Shown: positions 14,825 to 25,302 of the stretch, piece by piece
How positions within the stretch are numbered: the first letter of the stretch is position 1
How the letters are laid out: the number at the start of each line of letters is the position of its first letter
Assembly (NCBI GenBank): GCA_021298815.1
Contig: JAJTHE010000018.1
Span: 1-64,000, forward strand
Direction: 5' to 3'
Source: Betaproteobacteria bacterium
Lineage (GTDB): Bacteria > Pseudomonadota > Gammaproteobacteria > Burkholderiales > CAIKXV01
Length of the DNA: 64,000 bases
Position numbers and translations under genes: made by a program
The notes under the pieces: model-generated
What the model was told of the DNA's origin: nothing
Database searches by the model: none
What the model saw: the letters and a program-made list of their open reading frames with translations, nothing else

Positions 14825-14917
14825 GGAGAGATGGCCGAGTGGTTGAAGGCGCTCGCCTGGAAAGCGGGTATACGGTCAAAAGCCGTATCGAGGGTTCGAA
14901 TCCCTCTCTCTCCGCCA
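14825..14917 (+). tRNA. serX: tRNA-Ser (anticodon GGA)
   Basis: A complete cloverleaf with a long variable arm. The acceptor stem is GGAGAGA paired with TCTCTCC (907-913 of the 14 kb block), followed by discriminator G and an encoded CCA at 14915-14917. The anticodon loop CTGGAAA gives anticodon GGA, decoding UCC and UCU. The T arm GAGGGTTCGAATCCCTC is standard. The symbol is generic; only the isotype and anticodon are certain. Confidence 0.97.
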
Positions 14918-14972
14918 CTTCGGTCGTCCGGGCCGGTGCGACGCCTGCTGTGCGCGCAGGCAGGTCGCCGGG

Positions 14973-16283
14973 ATGAACGAGCCGGTCGCCGCCTCCCCCC
15001 GTTCGCTCGCGCGGCTGGTGGCGCTGGTGTGCTTCGCGCAGGTCCTGGTGCAGATCGGCGCCTTCTTCTGGCCGGCCCTGCTGCCCGGCATGATGCAGCG
15101 CTGGTCGCTGTCCAACAGCGAGGCCGGCTGGATCACCGCGGCGTTCTACGGCGCCTACATGCTGGCGGTGCCGGTGCTGGTCACCCTCACCGACCGGGTC
15201 GATCCGAAGCGCGTCTACCTGTTCGGCGTCGGCTGCACGGTGGCCGGACACCTGCTGTTCGGCTGGCTGGCCGACGGCTTCTGGTCGGCACTGCTGCTGC
15301 GCGCGCTGACCGGCATCGGCTGGGCCGGGACCTACATGACCGGCCTGAAGCTGCTCGCCGACCGGGTCGACCGCCGGCTGATGTCGCGCGCGGTGACCGG
15401 CCATGCGGCATCGATCGGCGTGTCCGGCGCCGCTTCGTTCGCCTGCGCCGACCTGCTCGACGGCCTTTTCGGCTGGCGCATCGCCTTCGTCATCGTCGCC
15501 GGGACGGCGGCGCTTGCCTGGCTGCTGGTGGCGTGGCGCGTGCCTGCGCAGGCGCGGTCGGTCGAAAGGTCGAAGCCCGCCGATGGCGGCTCGCTGTACG
15601 ACTTCCGCCCGGTGCTCGCCAACCGCTCCGCGATGGCCTACGCCCTCGCCTATTGCGTGCATACCCTGGAGATGAACGCGATCCGCGGCTGGGGCGTGGC
15701 CTTCCTCGGATACGTGGCGCTGGCCGCCGGCGGCGCGCCGGCCCCGCTGGCGCCCACGACCGTGCTCACCCTGCTCGCACTGGCCGGGACGATGGCCAGC
15801 ATCGCAGGCAACGAAGCCTCGATCCGCATCGGCCGGCGCCGCCTGGTCACGCTCGCGATGGCCGGTTCGGCGCTGCTCGCCGGCGGCATCGGCTGGCTCG
15901 GCACCGGCAGCTACCTGCTGGCCGTCGGGCTGGTGTTCCTCTGGGGCATGGTCGCCTGGCTCGACTCTTCTTCGCTCACTGCGGGAACGGCCGGCACCGC
16001 CGACCCGGCCCGCCGTGGCGCCACCCTGGCGATCCACTCGATGCTGGGCTATGCCGGCGGCTTCGTCGGCCCGTTGATGGTGGGCTTCGTGCTCGATCTC
16101 TCGGGCGGCATGTCGACCGCGGGATGGACGGCCGCGTTTGCGTCGATCGCGGTGCTGATGCTGGCCGCGCTGGTCATGTTCACCGTCATCCGGCCGCGTG
16201 AACTGGAGGGGGAAGGCAGCTCGCCCGAGGCGCCTGCTCAGCTCGGCGGCACGACCACCGGCGCGAACGGCCGCGGCCGATAG
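14973..16283 (+). CDS. Major facilitator superfamily transporter
   Basis: A 436-residue inner-membrane transporter with about 12 predicted membrane helices. The MFS loop 2-3 motif is present in modified form after helix 2 (TLTDRVDPKRVYLFG), and a related motif recurs in the second half (GNEASIRIGRRRLV). Helix 4-5 has the GIGWAGTYMTGLKLLADRVDRR region typical of the family. A central cytoplasmic loop separates residues about 190-210. The substrate is unknown. It follows the tRNA gene by 55 bases and its end overlaps the convergent epimerase gene by 46 bases. Confidence 0.88.
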   Translation: MNEPVAASPRSLARLVALVCFAQVLVQIGAFFWPALLPGMMQRWSLSNSEAGWITAAFYGAYMLAVPVLVTLTDRVDPKRVYLFGVGCTVAGHLLFGWLADGFWSALLLRALTGIGWAGTYMTGLKLLADRVDRRLMSRAVTGHAASIGVSGAASFACADLLDGLFGWRIAFVIVAGTAALAWLLVAWRVPAQARSVERSKPADGGSLYDFRPVLANRSAMAYALAYCVHTLEMNAIRGWGVAFLGYVALAAGGAPAPLAPTTVLTLLALAGTMASIAGNEASIRIGRRRLVTLAMAGSALLAGGIGWLGTGSYLLAVGLVFLWGMVAWLDSSSLTAGTAGTADPARRGATLAIHSMLGYAGGFVGPLMVGFVLDLSGGMSTAGWTAAFASIAVLMLAALVMFTVIRPRELEGEGSSPEAPAQLGGTTTGANGRGR

Positions 16284-17158
16284 CCGAGGTCGCGCGCCGC
16301 TGCGTCGTTCGGAAACACCATGTCGTCGGCCATCCGGCGCGCCATCTCGATGTTGAAGTCGCGATAGCGCGGCAGGCGGGACAGGCACCAGAGCGCGAAG
16401 CCGACTGCGCCCACGGGCACCGGCACCAGCCTCGGCGCGATGCCGGCGACGGCGAAGATGCGCGACACCATCTCGCGGTAGGACAGCACCTCGCCCCCCG
16501 ACAGATCGTAGGCCCGACCGTCGCTGGCCGGACTGTCCAGTGCCGAGACGCAGGCTGCAGCCAGGTCGTCCGCGTGGACAGGCTGCCTCAGCCCCTGCCC
16601 GTTTCCGACCAGCGGGAAGACGCGGAAGCGGCGGATCGCGCCGGCGATCACCATCACGTTCCGGTCGAGCCCGGCACCGTAGATCAGCGTCGGCCGGAAC
16701 AGGGTCCAGGCGACGCCGTGTGCGCTGCAACCGCGCGCGAGGCCTTCCTCGCCGGCCTCCAGGTCGGCCACGATCCGGCGCTCGCGCGGATGTGTCGACG
16801 CTGCCTTGGTGAAGCGGCTGGTCGACCCGAACGCCACCACCCGGCGCACGGCCGTCGCCCCGCCGCGCGCGAGCACGGCCGGCACCAGCGGCAACGGACC
16901 GAGGTGGATCCATGCGGCGTTGCCGTCCGACCAGGCCGCGTCGTCGGCCGGATGCTCGAGGTCGGCCCGGACCCAGCGCGCCGCGCCCTGCCCCGGCCAT
17001 GCCTGCCCGAACGATGCGGTCGCCGCCGCCTCCGGCCGGCGCGAGACGGCCGTCACCCGGAAGCCTGCCGCCACCAGCCGCGGGACCAGGAAGAATCCGA
17101 CCTGGCTGGCCGCGCCGGTGACCACGACCGTGCGCGCCTCCCCGCTGCCTGCCGTCAT
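16238..17158 (-). CDS. NAD(P)-binding epimerase/NmrA-like SDR protein
   Basis: A 306-residue atypical short-chain dehydrogenase. The Rossmann nucleotide motif is VVVTGAASQVGFFLVPRL near residues 11-28. VVAFGSTSRFTK corresponds to the catalytic-Ser region, but the usual YxxxK is not clear, which favours a regulatory or atypical SDR. RPTLIYGAGLDRNVMVI and PVHADDLAAACVSAL match the extended-SDR (UDP-sugar or complex I NDUFA9-like) family. The start at 17158 gives MTAGSGEARTVVVTG. It lies head-to-tail with the channel gene, whose start is upstream at 18005; 34 bases separate them. Confidence 0.8.
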   Translation of the reverse strand: MTAGSGEARTVVVTGAASQVGFFLVPRLVAAGFRVTAVSRRPEAAATASFGQAWPGQGAARWVRADLEHPADDAAWSDGNAAWIHLGPLPLVPAVLARGGATAVRRVVAFGSTSRFTKAASTHPRERRIVADLEAGEEGLARGCSAHGVAWTLFRPTLIYGAGLDRNVMVIAGAIRRFRVFPLVGNGQGLRQPVHADDLAAACVSALDSPASDGRAYDLSGGEVLSYREMVSRIFAVAGIAPRLVPVPVGAVGFALWCLSRLPRYRDFNIEMARRMADDMVFPNDAAARDLGYRPRPFAPVVVPPS

Positions 17159-17192
17159 CGGACTGCGCCGTCCGGCCGGTGCCGCGCGCCGT

Positions 17193-18005
17193 TCATGGCG
17201 TGCGGGCGGACAGGCGCGCCTCGACCCGCGCCAGGGTCTCGCGTGCCGCGCGCAGTTCCGCCAGCAGGGCGGCATCCGTTCCCGGCCCCGCCTCGGCATC
17301 GTCGCGGCTCGCCTGGATGGCCTTGCTCTCGTCCAGGCTGTTGATCACCACCGCGACAAACAGGTTGATCATCACGAAGGTGCCGACGATCACGAACGAG
17401 ATGAAGTACAGCCAGGCCCAGGGCATGGTCTCCATCGCCGAGCGCATCACCTCAGCCCAGCCTTCGAGGGTGGCGATCTGGAACAGCGTGAGGAGCGCGG
17501 CACCCAGCGAGCCCCAGCGCTCGGGATCGTCGGTATGGAACAGGTGGAAGCCGGCCACTGCGTAGATGTAGAACAGCAGCGCCACCAGCATCAGCACATG
17601 CCCCATGCCCGGCAGCGCATGGACCAGCGTCGCGACCACCATCCGCAGCCGCGGCAGCGCCGACACCAGCCGCAGCACCCGCAGCAGCCGGACCAGCCGC
17701 GCCACCATCGCCAGTTCGCCCGAGAACGGCAGCAGGGACAGCACCACGACCGTGAAGTCGAACAGGTTCCAGCCGTCGCCGAAATAGCGTCGCCAGGCCG
17801 GCGAGACGGCCGCGAGCTTGAGGCAGACCTCCGCGACGAAGACCGCGAGGATCAGGTGGTGCGCCCATTCGATCAGGGTCCCGGCGCGCGCGACCACGGT
17901 GGCCGATGTCTCGAGACCGACCAGCACGCCGTTGAACACGATCAGCGCGATGATGAGGCGCTCGAAGCGCCGGTCGCCGACGATGCGGCGGGCAAAAGAA
18001 TCCAT
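17193..18005 (-). CDS. Voltage-gated cation channel (NaChBac-like), LEGW filter
   Basis: A 270-residue six-helix ion channel subunit that would tetramerise in the inner membrane. S1-S3 span about residues 16-95. S4 carries arginines every third residue (R103, R106, R109, R112) in MVARLVRLLRVLRL, so it is a real voltage sensor. The pore loop reads FQIATLEGWAEVM, with filter residues T179-L-E-G-W183; bacterial sodium channels normally have LESW. S6 is FISFVIVGTFVMINLFVAVV. The C-terminus ends in a short heptad-like segment (AALLAELRAARETLARVEAR) typical of the tetrameric coiled coil of bacterial sodium channels. The acidic filter indicates Na+ or Ca2+, not K+. Confidence 0.88.
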   Translation of the reverse strand: MDSFARRIVGDRRFERLIIALIVFNGVLVGLETSATVVARAGTLIEWAHHLILAVFVAEVCLKLAAVSPAWRRYFGDGWNLFDFTVVVLSLLPFSGELAMVARLVRLLRVLRLVSALPRLRMVVATLVHALPGMGHVLMLVALLFYIYAVAGFHLFHTDDPERWGSLGAALLTLFQIATLEGWAEVMRSAMETMPWAWLYFISFVIVGTFVMINLFVAVVINSLDESKAIQASRDDAEAGPGTDAALLAELRAARETLARVEARLSARTP

Positions 18006-18416
18006 CGGACAAACGCCTTCCTTCTCTTTTCGGCCCCGGGCCGGTGTGCTTGCGGACCCGGCCGAAGGTCGCGACCGGGGGTCCGGACGCGCGTCGCACA
18101 CACGACGCGACCGCAATATACCGGCTCCCGGCCACGGGCGACGCCCGGCGCCTTGGCCAGGGCTACAGACCTGAATAAGTACTAATTCTTATTCTGAGTA
18201 AGCATTCCATCGAATGCGCCGCCGCAACGCGGCGGCCGTTAGCATGCACAGGCGGGTGGGAATACTCCGACCGCCCGATGCAAGCCGGCCAGGTCGCCGC
18301 TGCATCCGTTGCGGGTCTCCCCCCACCTCGGAGCCTGCACGCAGCGGACTGCTGCCCGGACCGGCATCCGTCCGTGCCCCGACTCGAAGACTTCGCGCAC
18401 CACTGAAGGAATCCAA
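18006..18416. other. 411-base intergenic region between divergent channel and MCP genes
   Basis: This is the only gap above 300 bases. No convincing gene is in it. It holds an AT-rich island (18171-18216) with two inverted repeats, directly followed by a GC-rich hairpin (18218-18236), described separately. The side toward the channel gene is GC-rich; a TATATT lies on the minus strand at 18115-18120 and could be a -10 element for the channel. Confidence 0.6.
18173..18236. promoter_or_regulatory. Three consecutive inverted repeats upstream of the MCP gene
   Basis: GAATAAG (18173-18179) pairs with CTTATTC (18188-18194) across 8 bases. GCATTC (18202-18207) pairs with GAATGC (18212-18217) across 4 bases. 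GCCGCCGC (18218-18225) pairs with GCGGCGGC (18229-18236) across 3 bases. All stems are perfect. The first could be a dimeric regulator site; the other two could fold in RNA as a leader structure or terminator for either direction. Confidence 0.55.
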
Positions 18417-20237
18417 ATGTCCGTACTGAAAAGCCATGGCGATCGCCTGCATGCCGCTATCGCCCTCACGCTGGTTCCCGTGTCCATCGGCGCCGCGCTG
18501 TGCGTGTCGGGTGCTGCCTCGCTGCCGTTGCTGGTGCTGCTGTTCGCCGCGAGCCTCGCCTCGGCGGCCTGGGGAACGATGATCGTGGCGACCCTGCGCC
18601 GGGAACTGGCCGGCACCGCCGCCAGCCTGCAGGCACTGGAAACGGACAGGGAGCCCTTGCATGGCGCACTCACCGGCGAACTCGCGCCGATCGGAGAGGC
18701 CATCGACCGCATCGCCGCAAGCCGCGCCGCCGGAGCCCAGGCCGCCAGCGACACCACCCGCATCAAGGCAGCGCTGCAGGCGGTGACCAACAGCGTGATG
18801 ATCGCCGACGCCGACAATCGCATCGTCTTCATGAACCCGTCGGTCGAAGGCATGCTGCTCGCGGCCGAGTCCGACCTGCGCAAGGCGTTGCCCGGGTTCG
18901 AGACGCGCAAGGTGCTCGGCTCGAACATGGACATCTTCCACAAGAACCCGGCGCACCAGAAGGGGATGCTCGCCGCGATGCGCACGACCCATCGCACGCA
19001 GATCAGCGTCGGCGGACGCATCTTCGCGCTGGTCGCGACGCCGATCTTCGACGAGGCTGGCAAGCGCGCGGGCACCGTGGTCGAGTGGGGAGACCGCACG
19101 GCGGAAGTCGCCACCGAGCAGGAGATCGACCGGGTGGTGCAGGCCGCCAGCGCCGGGGACTTCAGCAGCCGCCTCGCGCTGGAAGGCAAGGAAGGCTTCT
19201 TCAAGTCGCTCGCACTGGGCGTGAACCACCTGCTGGGCACCAGCGAACAGGGCCTGAACGAGGTCGCCGCGCTGCTGGAAGGCTTCTCCGAGGGCAACCT
19301 CTCGTACCGCATCGAGCGCGACTACCAGGGTCTGTTCGCCAAGGTGAAGGACTGCGGCAACCGGACGGCGGAACAACTCACCCGGGTGCTCGGCGAGGTG
19401 ACCGCTGCCGCCGACGCCCTCACCGGCGCCGCGAACCAGGTCAGCGCCACCGCGCAGTCGCTGGCGCAGTCGGCGAGCGAGCAGGCGTCCTCGGTCGAGC
19501 AGACCACCGAATCGGTCGACGCGATGTCCGCCTCGATCAACCAGAACACCGACAACGCCAAGGTCACCGACGGGATGGCGACCCAGGCCAGTAAGGAGGC
19601 CGGCGAAGGCGGCGCCGCGGTCACCCAGACCGTGGCCGCGATGAAGCAGATCGCCGCCAAGATCGGGATCATCGACGACATCGCCTACCAGACCAACCTG
19701 CTCGCGCTGAACGCGGCGATCGAGGCGGCACGCGCCGGCGGCCACGGCAAGGGCTTCGCGGTGGTGGCGGCGGAAGTGCGCAAGCTGGCCGAACGCAGCC
19801 AGGAGGCCGCCAAGGAGATCGGCGACCTCGCCAGCCACAGCGTCTCGACCGCCGAGCGCGCTGGCCGGTTGCTCGACGAGATCGTTCCGTCCATCCAGAA
19901 GACCTCTGAGCTCGTGCAGGAGATCACCGCTGCCTCGTCCGAACAGAGCCATTCGGTCACCCTGATCAGCGGTGCGATGTCGCAGCTGAGCAAGGCCACC
20001 CAGCAGAACGCCTCGGCGTCGGAACAGCTGGCGGCCACCTCGGAAGAACTGTCCGGACAGGCCTCGCAGTTGCAGGAATCGGTCTCGTTCTTCGTGATCG
20101 ACGGGCGGGCAGGCCGTTCGACGCACGCGCCGGCCCCGGCACGCGATGACGCACGGCGTCGGCCGGATGCCTCGCATGCCGGGCGCAGCGCGGCCGCGGG
20201 TAGCGGCGGCAACAGCGCCAACTTCCGACCGTACTGA
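18417..20237 (+). CDS. Methyl-accepting chemotaxis protein with PAS domain
   Basis: A 606-residue chemoreceptor. Two membrane helices lie near the N-terminus (about residues 12-58) with almost no periplasmic loop. A PAS sensor domain follows (about 105-225; [20 protein letters not shown]), then a HAMP-like linker and the cytoplasmic signalling domain with the hairpin tip [20 protein letters not shown] and [19 protein letters not shown]. Sensing is therefore cytoplasmic or membrane-associated, for example redox or metabolic state. Its end lacks an NWETF-like CheR tether. GAAGGA precedes the ATG at 18417. cheR starts 56 bases downstream, so they are likely co-transcribed. No cheA, cheW or cheB is present here. 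Confidence 0.92.
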   Translation: MSVLKSHGDRLHAAIALTLVPVSIGAALCVSGAASLPLLVLLFAASLASAAWGTMIVATLRRELAGTAASLQALETDREPLHGALTGELAPIGEAIDRIAASRAAGAQAASDTTRIKAALQAVTNSVMIADADNRIVFMNPSVEGMLLAAESDLRKALPGFETRKVLGSNMDIFHKNPAHQKGMLAAMRTTHRTQISVGGRIFALVATPIFDEAGKRAGTVVEWGDRTAEVATEQEIDRVVQAASAGDFSSRLALEGKEGFFKSLALGVNHLLGTSEQGLNEVAALLEGFSEGNLSYRIERDYQGLFAKVKDCGNRTAEQLTRVLGEVTAAADALTGAANQVSATAQSLAQSASEQASSVEQTTESVDAMSASINQNTDNAKVTDGMATQASKEAGEGGAAVTQTVAAMKQIAAKIGIIDDIAYQTNLLALNAAIEAARAGGHGKGFAVVAAEVRKLAERSQEAAKEIGDLASHSVSTAERAGRLLDEIVPSIQKTSELVQEITAASSEQSHSVTLISGAMSQLSKATQQNASASEQLAATSEELSGQASQLQESVSFFVIDGRAGRSTHAPAPARDDARRRPDASHAGRSAAAGSGGNSANFRPY

Positions 20238-20292
20238 CCGGGACGCATCGTCCGCCGGCCCGACTCCGCTCCACCGCATTACCGGACCGCCC

Positions 20293-21102
20293 ATGCAAGC
20301 ACTGCGCGACGACACCTTCCGGCGCATCACCGACCTGATGCACGGCGCGATCGGCCTGTCGTTCAACGAATCCAAGAAACCGCTGGTGTCCTCGCGGCTC
20401 GGGCCGCGCATCCAGCGGCTCGGACTGCCGGACTACGACGCCTATGTCGACCTGATCTCGCGCCCCGGCGACGGCGGCGAGTTCCAGATGGCGGTCGACC
20501 TGCTCACGACCAACGAGACCTACTTCTTCCGCGAACCGGCACATTTCGACCTGCTTGAGCGCGAACTGGCGGCGACCAAGCCAGCCTCGGTGGCGGTGTG
20601 GAGCGCGGCATCCTCGTTCGGGGACGAGGCCTACAGCACCGCGATGCTGCTGGCCGACATGCATGCCCAGGGCCGCATCGGCACCGACTGGTCGATCCTC
20701 GGCACCGACATCAGCGACCGCGTGCTGCATGCCGCGATCGAGGCGATCTATCCCGAGGAGCGCCTGCGCAACGTCACGCCGCAGCGCATCCGGCGCCACT
20801 GCCTGCGCGGCGAGGGATCCGCCCAGGGCATGGTCCAGGTCGGCGCGGAACTGCGCCGTCGCGTGCGCTTCGGGCAGCTCAACCTGTGCCGGCCGATCGA
20901 GAAGCTGGGGCCGTTCGACGTGGTGTTCCTGCGCAACGTGCTGATCTACTTCGATGCCGCGACCAAGGTCGAGGTGGTGGACCGGGTCCTGGGCGAGCTT
21001 CGCCCGGGCGGCCTGTTCTTCATCGGCATCGCGGAGGGCCGGGTGCCGTGCCGCACGCCGCTGCAGACTCTGGCGCCCGGCGCGTTCAGGAAGGTGGCAT
21101 GA
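20293..21102 (+). CDS. cheR: CheR-type chemoreceptor glutamate methyltransferase
   Basis: A 269-residue SAM-dependent methyltransferase that methylates glutamates on chemoreceptors during adaptation. The N-terminal helical domain (about 1-75) is followed by TTNETYFFREPAHFDLLE, the hallmark of CheR. The SAM-binding region reads WSAASSFGDEAYSTAM where most CheR proteins have an STGEEPYS-like motif, a small deviation. DVVFLRNVLIYFD and GGLFFIGIAEG are typical of the C-terminal half. It lies between the MCP gene and cheD; its stop codon overlaps the cheD start (ATGA), so the two are translationally coupled. Confidence 0.93.
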   Translation: MQALRDDTFRRITDLMHGAIGLSFNESKKPLVSSRLGPRIQRLGLPDYDAYVDLISRPGDGGEFQMAVDLLTTNETYFFREPAHFDLLERELAATKPASVAVWSAASSFGDEAYSTAMLLADMHAQGRIGTDWSILGTDISDRVLHAAIEAIYPEERLRNVTPQRIRRHCLRGEGSAQGMVQVGAELRRRVRFGQLNLCRPIEKLGPFDVVFLRNVLIYFDAATKVEVVDRVLGELRPGGLFFIGIAEGRVPCRTPLQTLAPGAFRKVA

Positions 21103-21608
21103 GCGCCCCCCCGGGCGTGGCCATCTCCCTGCCCGGTGCGGGAACCTGCGCGGGCAGCCTGCAGATCCTGAACCCGGGCGACGTGGCGGTCGGCCAGCGC
21201 GGCGACCGGCTCGAGACCCTGCTCGGTTCCTGCGTCGCGATCGTGCTCACCGACCCCCGGCGCACGATCGGCGCGATGTGCCACATCGTGCATGGTCGGC
21301 CTGCCCCGCCCGGCCATGGCCACGACAGCGCGTTCGCCGATGTCGCGCTGGAACGCATGTGCGCCCTGCTGCGCGCGCAGGGCATCACGCCGGCGCTGTG
21401 CGAAGCCTTCGTGTACGGAGGCGGCAACATGTTCCCGGCCGTGTTCAGGCATAAGCATGTCGGCGACGACAACGCCGCCTGGGCGCTGCGCGCACTGGCC
21501 GCCGACGGCATCCGCGTGAAGGTCCGCGACACCGGTGGCGACGTCTACCGCCGCATCGGCTGGACCATCGGTCCTTCGATGCCGGACTGCGTCGCGGTCG
21601 CGGTCTGA
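21099..21608 (+). CDS. cheD: CheD-type chemoreceptor glutamine deamidase
   Basis: A 169-residue CheD. It deamidates specific glutamines of chemoreceptors to glutamate, creating methylation sites for CheR. The catalytic Thr-Cys-His set is visible as ETLLGSCVAIVLTDP (Cys and the nearby Thr) and GAMCHIVHG (His). EAFVYGGGNMFP and VRDTGGDVYRRIGWTIG are further family signatures. It overlaps cheR by four bases. CheD usually works with CheC or CheB in adaptation; neither gene is nearby. Confidence 0.93.
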   Translation: MSAPPGVAISLPGAGTCAGSLQILNPGDVAVGQRGDRLETLLGSCVAIVLTDPRRTIGAMCHIVHGRPAPPGHGHDSAFADVALERMCALLRAQGITPALCEAFVYGGGNMFPAVFRHKHVGDDNAAWALRALAADGIRVKVRDTGGDVYRRIGWTIGPSMPDCVAVAV

Positions 21609-21668
21609 CCGCCGACCCTGGCCGGGCGCTTTACAAGCGGTCCGGTTCGGGTGCACGATCGAAACGTG

Positions 21669-22319
21669 ATGCCGCGTCCCTTCCAGCCGATCGGCTCCGT
21701 GACCATCGTCGACGACCAGGCCCTGTCGCGGGCCGGCCTGCGCGCGCTGCTGGAACACGAACTCGGCTTCCGGGTGGTTGCCGAAGGCGCTGGTCCCGAA
21801 TCCGTCGCGCTTGAATCGCAGCCGTCGGTGGTGATCGTCGGCAGCGGCGATGCGCTCGCCGCGCTGGCGATGATCCGCACGCTCGCCAGCGCGACGCCGC
21901 CGACGGCCTGCGTGCGCCTCGATGCCCGCGCCAGCGCCGAGGCGATCAAGGCGGCGTTCGACGCCGGCGCCCTCGCCTACCTGCTGCGCGACGATGCCGC
22001 AACAGACCTGGGCAGCGCCGTACGCGCGGCCGCGGCGGGCCAGCGCTTCGTGAGCCCGCTCGCCTCGACGGCGCTGGTCGACCATGTCCAGCAACGGGAG
22101 CCGGCCCTGCCGCACCATGCGCTGACCCGGCGGCAGCTGGAAGTCCTGCGCCTGGTGGCGCAGGGCCGCAGCACGAAGACGATCGCGCGCGACCTGGGGC
22201 TGAGCACGAAGACGGTCGACGCCCATCGCTACCAGATCGGGCGCCGGCTGCAGGTGCACGATGTCGCCGGGCTGGTCAGGTACGCGTTGCGCCACTCGCT
22301 GGTGGGCAACGAGCGCTGA
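21669..22319 (+). CDS. NarL/LuxR-type response regulator with degenerate receiver
   Basis: A 216-residue regulator. The C-terminal LuxR-type HTH is normal (LTRRQLEVLRLVAQGRSTKT, then IARDLGLSTKTVDAHRYQI). The N-terminal domain has the receiver fold start (VTIVDDQALSRAGLRALLE), but the phospho-acceptor position of VVLLD is glycine (VVIVGSG, Gly58) and the conserved Lys of YLLKD is Arg (YLLRDD, Arg107). It therefore cannot be phosphorylated in the usual way and is probably a pseudo-receiver. I chose the ATG at 21669; a GTG at 21651 is possible. It follows cheD by 60 bases in the same direction, hinting at a link to the receptor module. Confidence 0.87.
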   Translation: MPRPFQPIGSVTIVDDQALSRAGLRALLEHELGFRVVAEGAGPESVALESQPSVVIVGSGDALAALAMIRTLASATPPTACVRLDARASAEAIKAAFDAGALAYLLRDDAATDLGSAVRAAAAGQRFVSPLASTALVDHVQQREPALPHHALTRRQLEVLRLVAQGRSTKTIARDLGLSTKTVDAHRYQIGRRLQVHDVAGLVRYALRHSLVGNER

Positions 22320-22339
22320 ACCGCGCCCGGCGCGGCCGG

Positions 22340-24922
<2,583 letters not shown>

Positions 24923-25038
24923 GGCGGGGATCCTTGGTGAACCTTCACACGGCTCAGATGGGGTCCAGGCCTGCGCTTTCAAGTCCGACGACGGCATGCA
25001 CGGCCAGCGCGGAGACGGGGCTCTGCTATCCTGAGTCC

Positions 25039-25287
25039 ATGGATGCCGATCGCCCCGACACGCCACCGAAGACACCCGCGACGGACGCCGCGCCGCCGCG
25101 CGGTGCCGGCCCGCTCGCGGTGGCGAGTGCGGTGCTGGGCAGCTTCCTCGGCATCCGCAAGGCGCGCGACCTGGACGCCGACGCGCGCTCGATCACCCCG
25201 GTGCAGGCGATCATCGGCGGGCTGGTCGGCGCGGCCCTGCTGGTCGTCGGGCTGATCGCGCTGGTGGCGTTCGTTACCCGCGGCTGA
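25039..25287 (+). CDS. DUF2970 small membrane protein
   Basis: An 82-residue protein of the DUF2970 family, common in betaproteobacteria. A Pro/Ala-rich N-terminus is followed by [20 protein letters not shown], the family signature, and one C-terminal membrane helix ([20 protein letters not shown]). Function unknown. The ATG at 25039 was chosen because upstream in-frame residues lack similarity. It is divergent from clpB. Confidence 0.85.
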   Translation: MDADRPDTPPKTPATDAAPPRGAGPLAVASAVLGSFLGIRKARDLDADARSITPVQAIIGGLVGAALLVVGLIALVAFVTRG

Positions 25288-25302
25288 GCGAGGGCAGCGG
25301 CC

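Noticed and set aside
18173-18194. Fur box
   Set aside because: The palindrome is AT-rich but does not fit the GATAAT-type hexamer array, so only an unspecified regulator site is claimed.
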